Counted from the first letter of the stretch, positions 16,633 through 28,188 are shown. The stretch is 29,320 nucleotides of DNA from Plantago elongata (GCA_036897095.1 JAYMSP010001728.1:1-29320); one strand, 5' to 3'. Translations and numbers: made by a program. Notes: generated by a model not told the origin, from the sequence alone.

Positions 16633-19600
16633 ATCCTTGTAGCGAAGCGGCAGGATCGAGTTAGGTTCGGACGTCAAGAATTATGTCAAACTTCTAAATA
16701 CATATATCCAAACATATTTTTAATACAGACCTCAAATATAATTTACAGGTCAAAAGTCATATCATACATCTAACAAATTAGCAGCGAATAACTAGAGAAG
16801 TGTAGGGTCAGTCTGTCTATCCCATCCTCACTTCGTGCCCTACACCTGGGAAATCATAATTAGAACAAGAAGAGCATAAGTCATATAGACTTAGTGAGGA
16901 TAATCAATCATGTATCAAGATGAGCATGAATGCAACAAGATAGCAAGCCACCACAAGCTATTCAAGCAATTTTAAAATGGAAACCGGATTCACAAGTAAG
17001 CAAGCAAGATCATAGCACATAAAAGGTGCTAGATTCACCGTACTTTAACAATAACTGTCTTGGGCTGGACCAAACTGATCAGGTATTGGTCAAATAAACA
17101 AGACGAAGGCGTGACCTCACCAGTGTTGCATAAAATGATGGGCAACGACCCATCACATCCTGAATATATAGGACCATTTGAATAGTCCGAACAAGCAAGC
17201 AGGATCCCGAAAGAATAGAGCTGCAGACCTCTGTATAAACTTTGTCGAACAAGTCGGTTTCCTAAGTTTTCCAAAATAGTGTGGTTGCTTTTGAAATCCA
17301 TTTTTCTTTTCATGCAATGCATATCATGTGGAATAGCAAGGTATAAGCAGAATACAGAATAATAGATCACAACACGAATAACTAAATAGTTAGTAGTCGT
17401 GGTTAGTAGTTGTGCCGTTGTTGATCAAAATGCCGTCGCATAGTCGATGTTAGAATCAAGCAAGCAAGCGGGAACAAGTACTGGAATAGGAAAACTTTGA
17501 AAGATAACAACTTTTCCATGGCCGGATGCCGGAAGTCTTACTATTTTTAGTAAGACGGAGTGGAAATCACTCACCTTTAAATCGTTCCTTGTCAAATCTT
17601 AGAGTACGGAGTTCCTGAATAGATGATAATGCTACTTAAATTTTACACTAGAATAAGTCAAGGCGCCCTTAAACCCCACAAGCGAGCACAATAAGTAGAA
17701 TCAACTTGGCAAATAATTACCTATACTATAGAAATTTCGACAAACAATTATAGAATGAAGATAATGCCAGATTCATTTAAACTAATCCATTGAGTCAAGA
17801 CATTGCAAGCATAGGCTGAAGAACAGTACTACAAAGAATAGAATAGGTCAATCGAATAGATACAAGAAACAGAGCCTACGAATTGACTCAACCAGATTGG
17901 ACACTAATCAAGAAAAGATCAATGCAGTCGCAACTGTGAATAGTAGGCAGACGACATACATAAACAGAGCAGAGGAATCTGACTAGTATGACCGGTGGAC
18001 AACACGATAAATAAAAGAATTGAGAAATGACAATCATATCAGGATAACCAGACATACACACTCGACTGAGGCAAGGCATAACAGCAGACCCAAATTGCTA
18101 CAGCACACTGTAATTTGAACAGCAACACAAACTCAAAAAAGGACCAAGCATGACTAGTACATGTAGTCTACTCACAGACAGAGGTACATAACCACACGGA
18201 CATCAAAAAACAGGGCGCAAGGAATATAGCCACAACTCGCAGATTGACACGCCAGAAAACAGGTCATGACTGGTTTAATAATGGACAGTAAACTAGCAGA
18301 TATCAGGAAACAGGGCACAACATAGAAAAACAGTTCGACACGGAAGATTACACATAGCTATAGACCCCATTCGAAGCTACAGTAACACAACAGACGCAAA
18401 TCTAAAATTATAGGAACTACCGTCTAACACCCCCAAGACTTTCTAGTACATAAACATGCTTAAGCATGTAAAACCACATACACATATTACTACACATACT
18501 TTAGCAAATTTATCGCTGACAATTTTCATAATGAATATAATATAGTATAAAATAAACATTTGAATCGAACCGAAACCACATACTAGTTATAATTAAGCCA
18601 AACCATACCATTACACAACAGGACCAAACTAATGTTACTGTAGAATGGAATGAGTCCCAAGCACATCAATTAGACACTTACCAACAAGGCACACAATAGA
18701 CTCAGTCAAGAAGGAAGAAATAGGCAGAGACTCCACATATCAGCTGTAGAAATTTGACTCACAGATGAAGCAGGCATGAGAGAATTTAAAACCCCGTCAC
18801 CAACACTATTAAAAACCCACACACAGACCCAACATCAACTTAATTCGATCAGAATCACTAGGCATATCACTACATAACACATTAGCATTTATAACAAAAA
18901 CATTTGTGATAAACTAGAGTACTAACATAGAACGACAACCTCAAATAATCAACAATCAAAACTAGCCACAGAAAGCTAACCCAGATTAGCAATACATAAT
19001 CAGAACATAGCATACACGAGATAAACACAACATACATACTAAATATATATCATATAGCGAATGCCACCATCGAATTCACCCACAGATAGCAAAGGTACAA
19101 AACATGTCCGGAAATTAGCAGGTTGTATAGCCTTTCGAGAAAACACCTATCACTGGATTCGACCCAATATACAACTAGCAGACACCTAACCAACTGACAA
19201 CAAACCAAATCAACATACACGCGCAGTGAACGGTGCAAGCAAGATGAAGACACAAATGGATATGAAAACATCGATACACAGGAAGATCGATCAGACAAGA
19301 AAGAAAACAAACATACATCAACCGAATTAAAAAACTAACACACGTAACATATCAAATCAACAACGAAAATAGGTGGCTCAGATGCCAGTGAGAAACAGTA
19401 ATCGCAACCACACAGCAAGAATAAATGACTACCCAAACAAAATCGATAACATGGAAACAACGAATGGAACAAGACAACGGAGCACACAGTTTGGCTTAAG
19501 TACAGCATGACTTAATCCAAAAACAACCAATTCAAACACATAACAGTCGACAATCAGCACAGCAAACCAAAATAGGACACGACCGAATTGGAAACAGTTG

Positions 19601-20584
19601 ATAGGCGAATTGAAAACAGAGCGTGACTAAGACACAACAAAATCAATCCAATAATATGAACTAGCAAACACCTAGCCCAAGAGTCGATTACAAATCGAAA
19701 GAAAAGAAACACCTACCGGAGAAGTCGATCGAACACGAAACAAGGCGAGTACAAGCATAAGAACGGGCCTCTAATCGAAGGATCAACGCGGATTAGATGA
19801 ATCAAAGGCGAGGGAAGTGCAAAAGGGTGAAGCTGCTGCCAACTTCAATCTTTGGAGAAATGGTTGAGAATGAAATCGACGAAGATGAGCCCTATTTATA
19901 GGAGCTCTGGTCGACATAGCTTAATGGAGAAGCTTGGCCGCCTCTTCACCACCTCAGACCGTCACTGTGGCGGCTAATGGCTTCCCTTGGAAGCTTCCTA
20001 AACTCAATCCATTGCCAGCTTGTGTCACAAGCTTCCTCATGCTCCAATCTTCCAGGTCACGAGTCGACACACATAATCAAAGGTAAAACGAAGAAAATTG
20101 CAGTGCTCCTGTCGATTTACAGTGAGGATGAACGAATGAACTGAAGAAACCAAATTGGCTAAGGATCGAGTCGGTAGGGAAGAAGAAGATAGCTAATGGA
20201 TCCGGGTTAAGTAACCAGATCGGGCCAACCAAATTGTTTGGGTTTAACTTTGGGCTCAATAATGGTTATTTATATATGGCCCAACTGATTAAATTCACTA
20301 TTAATAATATAATTCTAAATATTTTCTTAATTTATAATAATAATATTAATATGCACAAATTTCCATATAATATTAAATAGTAACTTAGTGCTACTCATTC
20401 TTTAGTTATAATAAATAACTGGCGGATACGAGCCGGTAATTAGTATCCGAATTCAATCTGCTGTTAAGAGTCAATATGCTAGCTAGCGTAGAGTCAAAGG
20501 TCAAGAGTCAGTTCGCATTAAATCTAATAATACTGAATTAATAACTAATGCGAACTTTTCTGAGTTCGGGGCTCTTACAATCCT
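16633..20584 (-). mobile_element. solo LTR, probably Ty3/gypsy, with 5-bp TSD
   Basis: The insert 16638-20579 (3942 bp) starts tg and ends ca on the plus strand and is flanked by atcct at 16633-16637 and 20580-20584. Orientation comes from a TATA box on the minus strand (tatttata at 19893-19900, giving ctataaatagg). In that direction it starts tgtaagagccccgaac and ends ccgcttcgctaca. No gag or pol motif, no primer site and no internally repeated ends were found, so it fits one long LTR left after recombination rather than a full element. Very long LTRs of this style occur in Ty3/gypsy chromoviruses such as Tekay/Del; this placement is inference. Minus frames of up to 111 codons inside (for example 17035-17370) show no domain. 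The insertion lies in the 3' non-coding part of S1. Confidence 0.72.
19893..19900 (-). promoter_or_regulatory. TATA box of the solo LTR
   Basis: The minus strand reads cctataaatagggctc, a strong plant-type TATA box about 680 bp inside the LTR's 5' end. It sets the direction of the element. Confidence 0.6.
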
Positions 20585-20658
20585 AAAGTCCTATTACAAA
20601 CATGGAAGTGAAAACAATCCACCACTTAATCATTTCAAATGATATTCAATTAGTTAAA

Positions 20659-20895
20659 CTAAGTGCAAAAAGTAAACATCAACCAAATCACAAGAAGTGA
20701 TCTTTGCTGAAAGGTTATCTCCTTATAAATGATTTCTGAGAGTATGATCTTCAGAAGAACTATTACAGTGCATAAGATAGCTTTTACAAATGTATTATAA
20801 TGAAACACAGTCAACAAAATTACAAAATTACTATGTAAATAGGACAACAGGAGAGTCCAAGCTAAAAGTAAACATCCTAATAAACTAGTTTTCAA
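20659..20895 (-). other. hydrophobic open frame after the extra region
   Basis: 78 codons from Met at 20895 are strongly hydrophobic (GCLLLAWTLLLSYL, then NFVILLTVF, then ILCTVIVLLKIILSEII). They could encode membrane segments, but the DNA is T-rich on this strand, which alone yields Leu/Ile/Phe/Val. It directly follows the last recognisable part of the extra region. It is more likely 3' untranslated sequence. Confidence 0.25.
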
Positions 20896-20899
20896 GTCT

Positions 20900-23045
20900 T
20901 CGAAATTTAATTTAGGTTCAGAAACCTTAAGTTCTTCAGCATCTCTTCTGGATCAATGGGTGTCAACCCTACTGCAGTCTTCAACATATTCATAAAGTAA
21001 CCTTCTGACAGAGAGCTTTGTCTTTCTGGCTAAGTCACAAATTTCTCTATAAGATTTGTCAGGACCTTCATGATTCTCAAGATAGTCTCTTTTAGACTTA
21101 GTGAAGTTCTTGACCCAAAAGTACTTTCCCCACACCCATGCATGGTTAATCTTCAGCAGTGAAAACTGATGATACTTGTAAATTTCTTTACAGTATGCAA
21201 TGTCATCCAGATATTGATCCTTTGTGATGTAGAATGACTCATAGGACTCAACACCTAGCTTGTAATGTTTGCTCAGAGTACCATCTAGTTTCCTGGTCTT
21301 GTGCACATCATTTGGCTTTGGATAAGGACAAATAAAATCCAGTGGCTTCTTCATAGCTTCAGTCCTCACATGAGCCTCAAAATCAAGCCACTTATGAGTA
21401 TTTGCTGGATTAATCAGAGTAGGCTTGTTGGTTCTCCATGCCATCATTTGCATGTAGATAGGGTTTGGAAACTTCTTGTTCAATAGCAGATGTTGTAGCT
21501 CAAGAATCCAATAACCATTCTGGAGATTTATGCACCTGTAGGTTGATTGGCTGTCATTGGTTTTGACATACTCAATCTGGGCAGCAACTGGTTTTTTTGT
21601 TCTTTCTCTTGAACTCTTCCAAACTGCAAGTCCCTGTGCATTCTTCTATTCATCCCTTTCTCTAGTTCTACTTGCTCTCTGGGGTTTGTGCTGGATGATC
21701 CACCTTGGATCGACTTGGTAATTCCAGAAGGAGTTCTGGTAGATATAGGATTTGTAGCCAGAGGAGGTTCAGGTAGGCTTTCCACTCTTCTTCTTCTGTG
21801 AAGTGGATGCTCATCTGTATCAGTTTCATCATCATCATCATTATAATCATTGATTGGAGACTTACAGGTTTCCTCTTGATCTTTGATTTCTCCTTCTTCC
21901 TTTTCTGTTTCTTCTTTAGAAGGCTTGATTCCTTCAAATATAACAAGGGCCTTGGAACCCCTAGTTATTTTTCTTTGTAGTCTTGTTCTTGGTTCTTCAG
22001 AAAGCATGTGCTGCTCTAGAACTTAACTTGTGGAGGGGATTTGTTTTCTCGTCCTTCCTTTACCATTGTCATGAGTGACTGACTCAAACTAACATAAGAG
22101 TCAAAGTTTTGTTGTAAATTGTTGTGCACTTGGACAAGTTTCTGAACTTCCTTTCTGATCTCTTGATTTTACTTGAGGAGTAACTGCTCCTTTTAGTTTA
22201 GCTCTTCTACTGGACTTAAGATAAACTCTACCTTCATGATAGCATATTGAGATTCTTCAAGTGCTTTATTGGCATTTTTGCAGTCTCCATCACGAACCAT
22301 GCCTAAGTCTTTTTGAGACAATGCAATGCTAGTGGCACTGTGTAGTAGAAGCTTAGCAATAGGCTTGAGGTCAGTATGTACCGAGTTTAGTAGAATCTTC
22401 AGCAACTAAGTCATTTATTAGGGCAGCAAACACAGTGCTCCTTCCGAGGAATTTTCCGTCTCTGGAAGTTATAGCTGGAGATGAGAAGATTTGTGGAGCA
22501 AAAAGTGATCTTTTAAGATGGGAAAGATACATTGCATCTTCTTCTGGTGGGATATCATGTGTCTCATCATCGTCAGTGTTCAAACAAATGTGATCGTCGT
22601 GAGCAGGCTCAACATCCATTTTCTCTTTACCTTTGATGCTAGCTCTCTGAGAAGATGGCTCATTTGGTCTATCTGATGCAACCTTAGTATCATGCCTAGT
22701 ATCGTTTGTCACCAGAGCGTCCAACTCTGCAGTTGTGGCATTGATATCTCTTTTCAGTTGAATCTTTTCCTTCAAGGATTGCCTTCTCCTTAGCATTCTC
22801 TGCCTCAATTTTCAGCAATTAGGCTTCTTTGGCTTCAATCAGTGCTTGGTACACCTGATTGAGCTTGGTCTCTTCTTCTAGCATTTCTTTGAGTCTTTCA
22901 ACTCTGGATCCAATAGCCTTTAGGACTTTAAAGGGGTCGTCTTGTTGATCTTGTTCATTGACATTTCCTTGTTGGTTTTGACCTAGTTGGTTAGCTGGAG
23001 GTGGTGATCGGCTTGATGTTGGTGGAAACCACTGAGTAGAGTCCT
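20900..23045 (-). pseudogene. extra coding region of S1 between the expected pol position and the 3' LTR
   Basis: Reading leftward: a Gln/Pro-rich start (QWFPPTS, ANQLGQNQQGN, near 23030-22960); a coiled coil (VLKAIGSRVERLKEMLEEE, then LIEAKEA and IEAENAKEKAIL); an acidic part with LNTDDDETHD and SRDGKFLGRSTVFAALIND (22808-22371); a second helical part (IAKLLLHSATSIALSQKD and EVQKLVQVHNNL); a Glu/Lys and Asp tract (22007-21528, NDYNDDDDETDTDEHP, then HRRRR); and a well-preserved globular stretch (about 21545-20955) with PIYMQMMAWRTNKP, DFICPYPKP, SLLKINHAWVWGKYFWVKNF, GPDKSYREICDLARKTKLSV and RRLLYEYVEDCSRVD. At least four frames are involved. SIRE-type elements are known to carry an env-like gene at this position. 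I see no firm signal peptide, so neither env-like nor any other function is established. Confidence 0.6.
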
Positions 23046-24477
23046 TGTTAGGAATATCTGTTAGTGTTTTTGATCAATCACCATGTAACTTATCTTTAGT
23101 ACAGAAAGGTGACTAGTACTATTAGTTCACATGAACATTGTAAAAGAGGAAATCACTTAATATGTTAGTCTAGTTAAACTTGTAATAGAATTTTTAGGTC
23201 TCTGAATGTAATTTTATATTTTGAGAAGTCCATGAAGAAGGATCCTAGAAATGGAGTTTAATCGAAGATTTGAAGACTGAAGATTGCGCAAGTTTGATGA
23301 AGACATAAAGGAGTAGTCTCCTCAGAAAGAAATATGTTCCGAAAGCCTTTGTGTAGTGCTTGTGGCATGTTACACCTCTCTGGAGATACTTCATTATTGA
23401 GTTAAGGAGCATGCTAGCTTTCAGAAAGCAACATGTGTCTGTTAAGACTACATGATAAGAAATAGTACAGTGTATTAATTACACCGACTGAAAAGTCATT
23501 CCAGCAAGCCCTCTCTGAAAAATGAGATAGTGAATTCTGAGTACTTATTTAGAGATTTCAATGAATTAAATTCTAAGAATCTCCAACGGATACTATTCGA
23601 ACGACTCTCCAATTCATCTATAAATATCACCACTTAGATGCTGAGAAATACACACACGAACTACGCTCATACTTTCATATCAAGCAAGTATTGTATCAAG
23701 CACTCATACTACAATTCTCCAAGCATACAGTTGCGACCATAGAGCTCGGAGAATTACTAGTAGTTCTAAGTGTCATGAACCTTAACAAGAGCTTGATTAT
23801 CTATGAAAGAGTTGAACACTCAGGTACCCTTTATGAAGTTCATTCTCTAGAATATATATTAACACTTGGGTCATAAAGGAGAATCCTACCATATCCTGAA
23901 CAAGTATATTAAGTTGTGATTTCTTCTCTAGCTCTCTAGATAAATAGCGGAAAAGTTATTTAAAGAGTAGCCTGAGAACAATCATATAACCAACACCATC
24001 AAGACGTGGAGTAAGGGAATTACTTGGTTTGGGAAATCAAGGAAAAGCTCCAAGGTTATCTTGAGTATAAGAAGTACTTGGCCTTAGAAGTTAGGAACAA
24101 CTCAGGTGGAATATTTGTTGGGAACCATTTGTTTGTAGGGATCTTAGAATATGATACATTGTAAGGAGAACTCAATTATCTGTTATAGTGAATTCCAGGT
24201 CTCAGAAAGTCGAAGTGGACTAGTTGGAGGATTATGCCACCTCCATATACCACTATAAGTTGTTGTGTTATTTACTTACTGTATTTACGTTCCAGTATCA
24301 CACACACATTATTACTGCAAAGCACATTTACGTTTATATATCTCTTAAAGTCTTCCGCTCTCTGAATCTAAGTAACAGAAAACCCCGAGGTTTCTAAGAA
24401 AGATTGTTTATCGATGAATGTTTAAAAAGTCTATTCACCCTCCCCCTTAGTCTTTTCCTTTATCGTTATCTGGACCA
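23046..24477 (+). repeat. S2 5' LTR (1.43 kb)
   Basis: It starts tgttaggaatatctgttag and ends tatctggacca, with a TATA box at 23619-23626 (tataaata). The whole length is found inverted at 15162-16600. The end is set by where the two copies stop matching, just after gga(c/t)ca, and by the primer site 5 bp further on. The repeated tgttag in the first 19 bases makes 23059 an alternative start. 23046 is preferred because it puts the polypurine tract of S1 directly against the LTR. Confidence 0.85.
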
Positions 24478-24482
24478 ATAAG

Positions 24483-24492
24483 TGGTATCAGA
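24483..24492 (+). promoter_or_regulatory. S2 primer-binding site
   Basis: tggtatcaga matches the first ten bases complementary to the 3' end of plant initiator tRNA-Met, the usual copia primer. It lies 5 bases (ataag) after the LTR. Bases beyond (tcggg) depart from the usual sequence. Confidence 0.85.
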
Positions 24493-24595
24493 TCGGGAGG
24501 TTTATCAGCCTTCTGCACTGAACCTCGATCCTCCAGATATGTAGAGTTTATGTCGATTTACGAGGACGTTTTAATTATGTGTTAAGTGTGCAGGT

Positions 24596-26682
24596 ATGTC
24601 TCTGATTGATGATCCGGTTCTTAAACATGAGAATTACGAGAAATGAAAGAACAACATGATGCTACATCTTGAAGCTATCAGTGATAAGATGATTTACATC
24701 ATCAAGGAAGGGCCAATCAGAATCAGACAACTCAAGCACGTGATTGAAGTATCTAACGATCGGAGAAACACTGACGCTAAAGTTAGTGACACTTCTACTA
24801 GCAATAGTGGTCGTGTTGCTGCTGGACAAGTTGAGTACGAAGACAAACCTCGTGAACTCTGGACATCGAAAGATGCCAGAGATACATGTTGGATGGTCAA
24901 GCTCGTAATATCATCATTTGATCGACACCTAAGCACATACAATGCAAACAATGGTGTGCAAAGACGACGAAAGTAGCCTGGCAATTGATAGAAGATATAT
25001 GTGACGGTAATGAGAAAAGCAAGGAAAACGAGTTCGAAGTATTTAAGTTAAAATTCCAAAATTTCAAACAGGGTCCCTCTGAAACTTTGGAAGAACTTTA
25101 TTTTCAGTTTACAACTCTCATGAGTGATATGGCTGCACTTGGAGAAAGTGACAGATATTCAAATTCTGAGAAAGTGAAAACCATTATCAGAAGTTTGAAC
25201 CAAACTTTGGAGCATATGCAATATTTCTATTTCAATCAAGGAATGCCCCAAATCACTCCAGTGGAACTATTTTCGCATTTAGCCACTATAAACTACGAGA
25301 CAACCCAACGTGGTTTGGCTGTAGCTGAAAAGTTGCAAAGTGTTTCTCTACTTACCTAAGGTACTTCTGAAAAGAAGGATACTAAGGCAGTGTCTAAAGA
25401 AAATACACTTGTAGTAAGATATACGAAGAAATATGTTACTCAAGAAATAGAAAGGGGAAAAGCAAAAGAGAAGCTGAAAAAGCATCTCGACCCAAATTAT
25501 CATCAGTACAAGAACATTCAAATGAACAACACTCTGAACAACCCTGCTCAGAAAGCCGTTACTACTAAAGTCGCTGAAGTTGGGAATGATATCTGCTTCT
25601 ATTGTCAGAAACTCGGTTACTTCAAACGTGATTGTCTTGCTTTTAACAATCTTAAGACGGGTGACAAAAAGGAGAGAAGAACATTCAAGAGAACTCAGAG
25701 GGCATTGCTCACTGAAGAGAGAAAGAATATCCAAATTCAACTTGATGCTCTGGATATTGAGTTAGAATCAGAAAGTGATGATTCAGATGACTCAACATTA
25801 CCATCACCAGAATTGTGCGGACATCTCAAACATTGAAGAATGGCTTATGGCTGATGAGGTAACTAATACATCACAATTCTTGTATTATGAAAGTGATGAT
25901 GGTGGCATTGAAGATTTGGAGTTGGTCAAGAGTGAACTTGATCGATATGAGAAAGAACTTTTGGCTTTCGGGTCAAAGACATAAGTTCTAGAAGAAAGTA
26001 AAGAAATTCTTGAAAAAGAAGTTTCTGACATGACCAAGGTATCTAAGAATAAGGACGCTAAAATAGCCTCTCTGAAGTCTCAAATATCGGAGAATGAAAA
26101 TTCTCGTGAACTAGCATTGAATGAGTTAAATGAGAAATTGAAGAAACTTCTTTCCAAAAATGAAGATCTTAGAAAAAAAGAAGTGTCATTCAAATTAGTT
26201 GTCAAAGCTAGTGACACTCTCATGGAGGTTCAATTATATATGAGAGATCCTTCTGAGAAAGCAGGACTTGGACTTGAAGCTCAATCAAGTATTTATATCC
26301 CTCTGAAAAAAAGCGATGAAAGGTTGACCTTTGTAAAAAGTCAATAGAAAGGTTCCAGAAAAGTTTATAGCATTGGTCAGAAAGCTAAGAGTCTCAACAA
26401 AGGGAAAGCTGTTGCAACTAAACCTTTGAAGGAACAACAAGTCCCAAAGAAGTTTGTGGAAAAGGCTTCTGAAAGGAAACATGATCCGTTGACATGTGAT
26501 CATCCACAATGTTGTATCACTAGAAAGGGAAGCATCGCCAGATTGAGTGTATTTCCTACTGTGCCATTGTACGGATATAGAAAGGATGCAGAAACTAGTG
26601 AGGCTGATGAAAATCATTTTCAGAAAGTCAGTGGTGCTCAAAAAGGCATTGGCTATACCGGCATCGGAAAAGTCCTAATGTA
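24596..26682 (+). pseudogene. S2 gag, long form with C-terminal coiled coil
   Basis: The likely start is ATG 24596 (MSLIDDPVLKHENYEK), followed at once by a TGA (24644-24646). The frame reopens (24656-24976: LHLEAISDKMIYIIKEGP, CWMVKLVISSFDRH), shifts near 24960, then continues (24985-25359: AWQLIEDICDG just upstream, FQNFKQGPSETLEELYFQFT) to a TAA at 25357-25359, and on (25390-25836) to the knuckle. Beyond it are coiled-coil frames (25775-25984 and 26030-26347: LVKSELDRYEKELLAF, IASLKSQISENENSRELALN) and a basic part (26426-26683). A gag extended far past its zinc knuckle fits SIRE-like elements. At least two stops and two shifts disable it. Confidence 0.78.
25591..25638 (+). pseudogene. S2 gag zinc knuckle with His replaced by Tyr
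   Basis: The frame reads CFYCQKLGYFKRDC, the CX2CX4HX4C spacing with Tyr where the zinc-binding His belongs. One base change (CAT or CAC to TAT or TAC) explains it. The knuckle would normally bind element RNA; without the His, zinc binding should be impaired. Confidence 0.8.
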
Positions 26683-26683
26683 A

Positions 26684-27056
26684 CACTATAAGGAAGGACA
26701 AGAGTGATTGTGGAAAGCCAGGGTTGCTTATAGAAATTATCAGAAGTGGAGCAATCCCAAGCCACTGAAAATCAGAATGCTAGGGCTAGAAGAAACTTTG
26801 TTAGAAATGTAAAGCTTGCTGAAAAGAACTGTCAAAAAGCTGACAAGTCTCTGAAGCCACTGCGATGAACACCAATGAACATACCAAGAAGGAAGATCGA
26901 TTTGAAATCTAATGATTCAAAGATCCCTCCTTATGTTCCAAGTAGACAAAAACCTACTCCTAAGTGATTAATTAAGAAATGGGTTCCCACAGGAAGAGTG
27001 TTTAGTCTAAGTGGTTATGTTTCTGAAGCAAGAACCTAACTCCTGTTTCCTGTTTT
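26684..27056 (+). other. gag-protease linker of S2, no clear frame
   Basis: Short broken frames rich in Lys, Pro and Ser (for example SKIPPYVPSRQKPTP) join gag to protease. Frameshifts are frequent. No separate gene is indicated. Confidence 0.5.
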
Positions 27057-27302
27057 ATGCAGAATGCGTCATGGACTAAGGCTCAATGGCTATTTGATAG
27101 TGGATGCGGGAAGCACATGACAGGAGACAAAGCAAACTTGATCGATTACAAGGCTTGTGATACTGGACCTAACATCAGGTTTGTTGGAGGAGAATTAAAT
27201 CCTTCTATAGAATTTAGCAACGTCAAATTGGGTTCCCTTACGATCTCTGACGTATTACGTGTTAAAGGTTTGAAATATAATCTTTTTAGCATGAGCCAGT
27301 AG
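27057..27302 (+). pseudogene. S2 aspartic protease
   Basis: The frame shows WLFDSGCGKHMTGDKANL with the catalytic Asp codon at 27096-27098 (D-S-G), then NIRFVGGELN and LRVKGLKYNLFSMSQ. This is the retropepsin core of SIRE-like copia, used to cleave the polyprotein. A stop (tag, 27300-27302) follows SMSQ. Confidence 0.85.
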
Positions 27303-27319
27303 CAGATAGGGGATATTCG

Positions 27320-27650
27320 GTGAAAATAAAATCAAAATCCTGCAAATTAATTGACAATGAGTCAAAGCAGACAATCTTGGTTGTTAGGCGGAAAGGAAGT
27401 CTATATGTCGCTGATTGGACATCTGCCACAACTGAAGAATGTCTCATGGTGTGTCAATCAGGTCACATTGAAGAACATTGGTTATGGCACAAGAGAATGA
27501 GTCACTAAAATTTCAAAACTTTGAACAAGCTTGCCAAGAAAGAGATAGTGGTTGGACTACCTAAAACAACATTTAGAAAGTACGGTCTCTATTTTGCTTG
27601 TTAATTGGAGAAACAATCCAAAACTTCTTTCAAGTCAAAAACTAGACATT
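27320..27650 (+). pseudogene. S2 GAG-pre-integrase domain
   Basis: The frame 27320-27508 has GSLYVADWTS and HWLWHKRMSH, then a TAA. The same frame resumes with NFKTLNKLAKKEIVVGLPK and a run around YGLYFAC with another stop, then KQSKTSFKSKT. The His residues and Cys belong to the zinc-binding integrase N-terminal domain. Confidence 0.8.
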
Positions 27651-28188
27651 CTTGTTTTAGACCACTACAACTTTACATATGGATCTTTTTGAATCATCTG
27701 TAACAAGTTATGCAAGCAAGAAGTATGGTCTAGTTGTTGTAGATGACTTCTCTGGGTTTACCTGGGTTGTCTTTCTGACATAAAAGTCTGATGCTTGGGT
27801 GGAGATACCAAACTTGCTGAATAAGCTTATCTACAATTAGAGCAGACCATGGTACTGAATTTGTCAATTAGTATAAAGAAGAGTTTTGTACCTGCAAAGG
27901 TATACAATATCAACTATCTTCACTAAGGAAACCACAACAAAATGGTGTTGATAAAAGGAAGAATAGGACCCTTAAAGAAGCTGCAAGGACAATGCTAGCT
28001 AACGCTGAAATAAGTGAAATTTATTGGTTGAAGCTGTAAATATATCATGCTACACTCAGAACAGATATTTGATACACAAGCACCATGACAAAACTCCTTA
28101 TGAGCTTTTGGTTGGTAGACCCCCTAATATCAAACATTTGAAGGTGTTTGGTTGTAGATATTTTGTTCTTAACAATGGAAAATAATAC
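27651..28188 (+). pseudogene. S2 integrase core
   Basis: Pieces in order: YGLVVVDDFSGFTWVVFL (about 27726-27777) with the first catalytic Asp; a stop at 27781; RADHGTEFVN (about 27841-27868), the second Asp region; then PQQNGVDKRKNRTLKEAART (27932-27991), where the usual catalytic Glu before RKNR is Lys (codon 27953-27955); then TPYELLVGRPPNIKHLKVFG and CRYFVLNN. This is the DDE integrase order with several frame changes and a lost catalytic residue. Confidence 0.82.

Larger units (their letters stand above)
15162..23045 (-). mobile_element. S1: SIRE/Maximus-like copia element, minus strand, partial and nested
   Basis: Visible parts in element order are an extra coding region (23045 to about 20900), a 3' non-coding part (20900-20580, then 16637-16601), a polypurine tract and the 3' LTR (16600-15162). 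The 5' LTR, gag and pol are not seen; they would lie beyond the S2 element, outside the window. A solo LTR interrupts S1 at 16638-20579. The left flank gttgc (15157-15161) would be its target duplication, the mate being outside. SIRE-like placement is inferred from the RT motif and gag of its relative S2. Confidence 0.75.

Noticed and set aside
17035-19310. Minus-strand frames inside the 3.9-kb insert (17035-17370, 17888-18079, 19050-19310)
   Set aside because: No domain, and they lie in LTR-like non-coding DNA.
16638-20579. Complete small LTR element rather than a solo LTR
   Set aside because: No sequence from one end recurs at the other end and no primer site or polypurine tract was seen internally. 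A divergent non-autonomous element is not fully excluded.
21668-21980. Frames overlapping the acidic tract of the S1 extra region
   Set aside because: They are out-of-frame readings of the Asp/Glu codon repeats (giving Met/Ile runs).
23691-23876. 61-codon plus frame and its inverted equivalent at 15729-15911
   Set aside because: Both lie inside LTR copies; the shared frame reflects LTR homology, not a gene.
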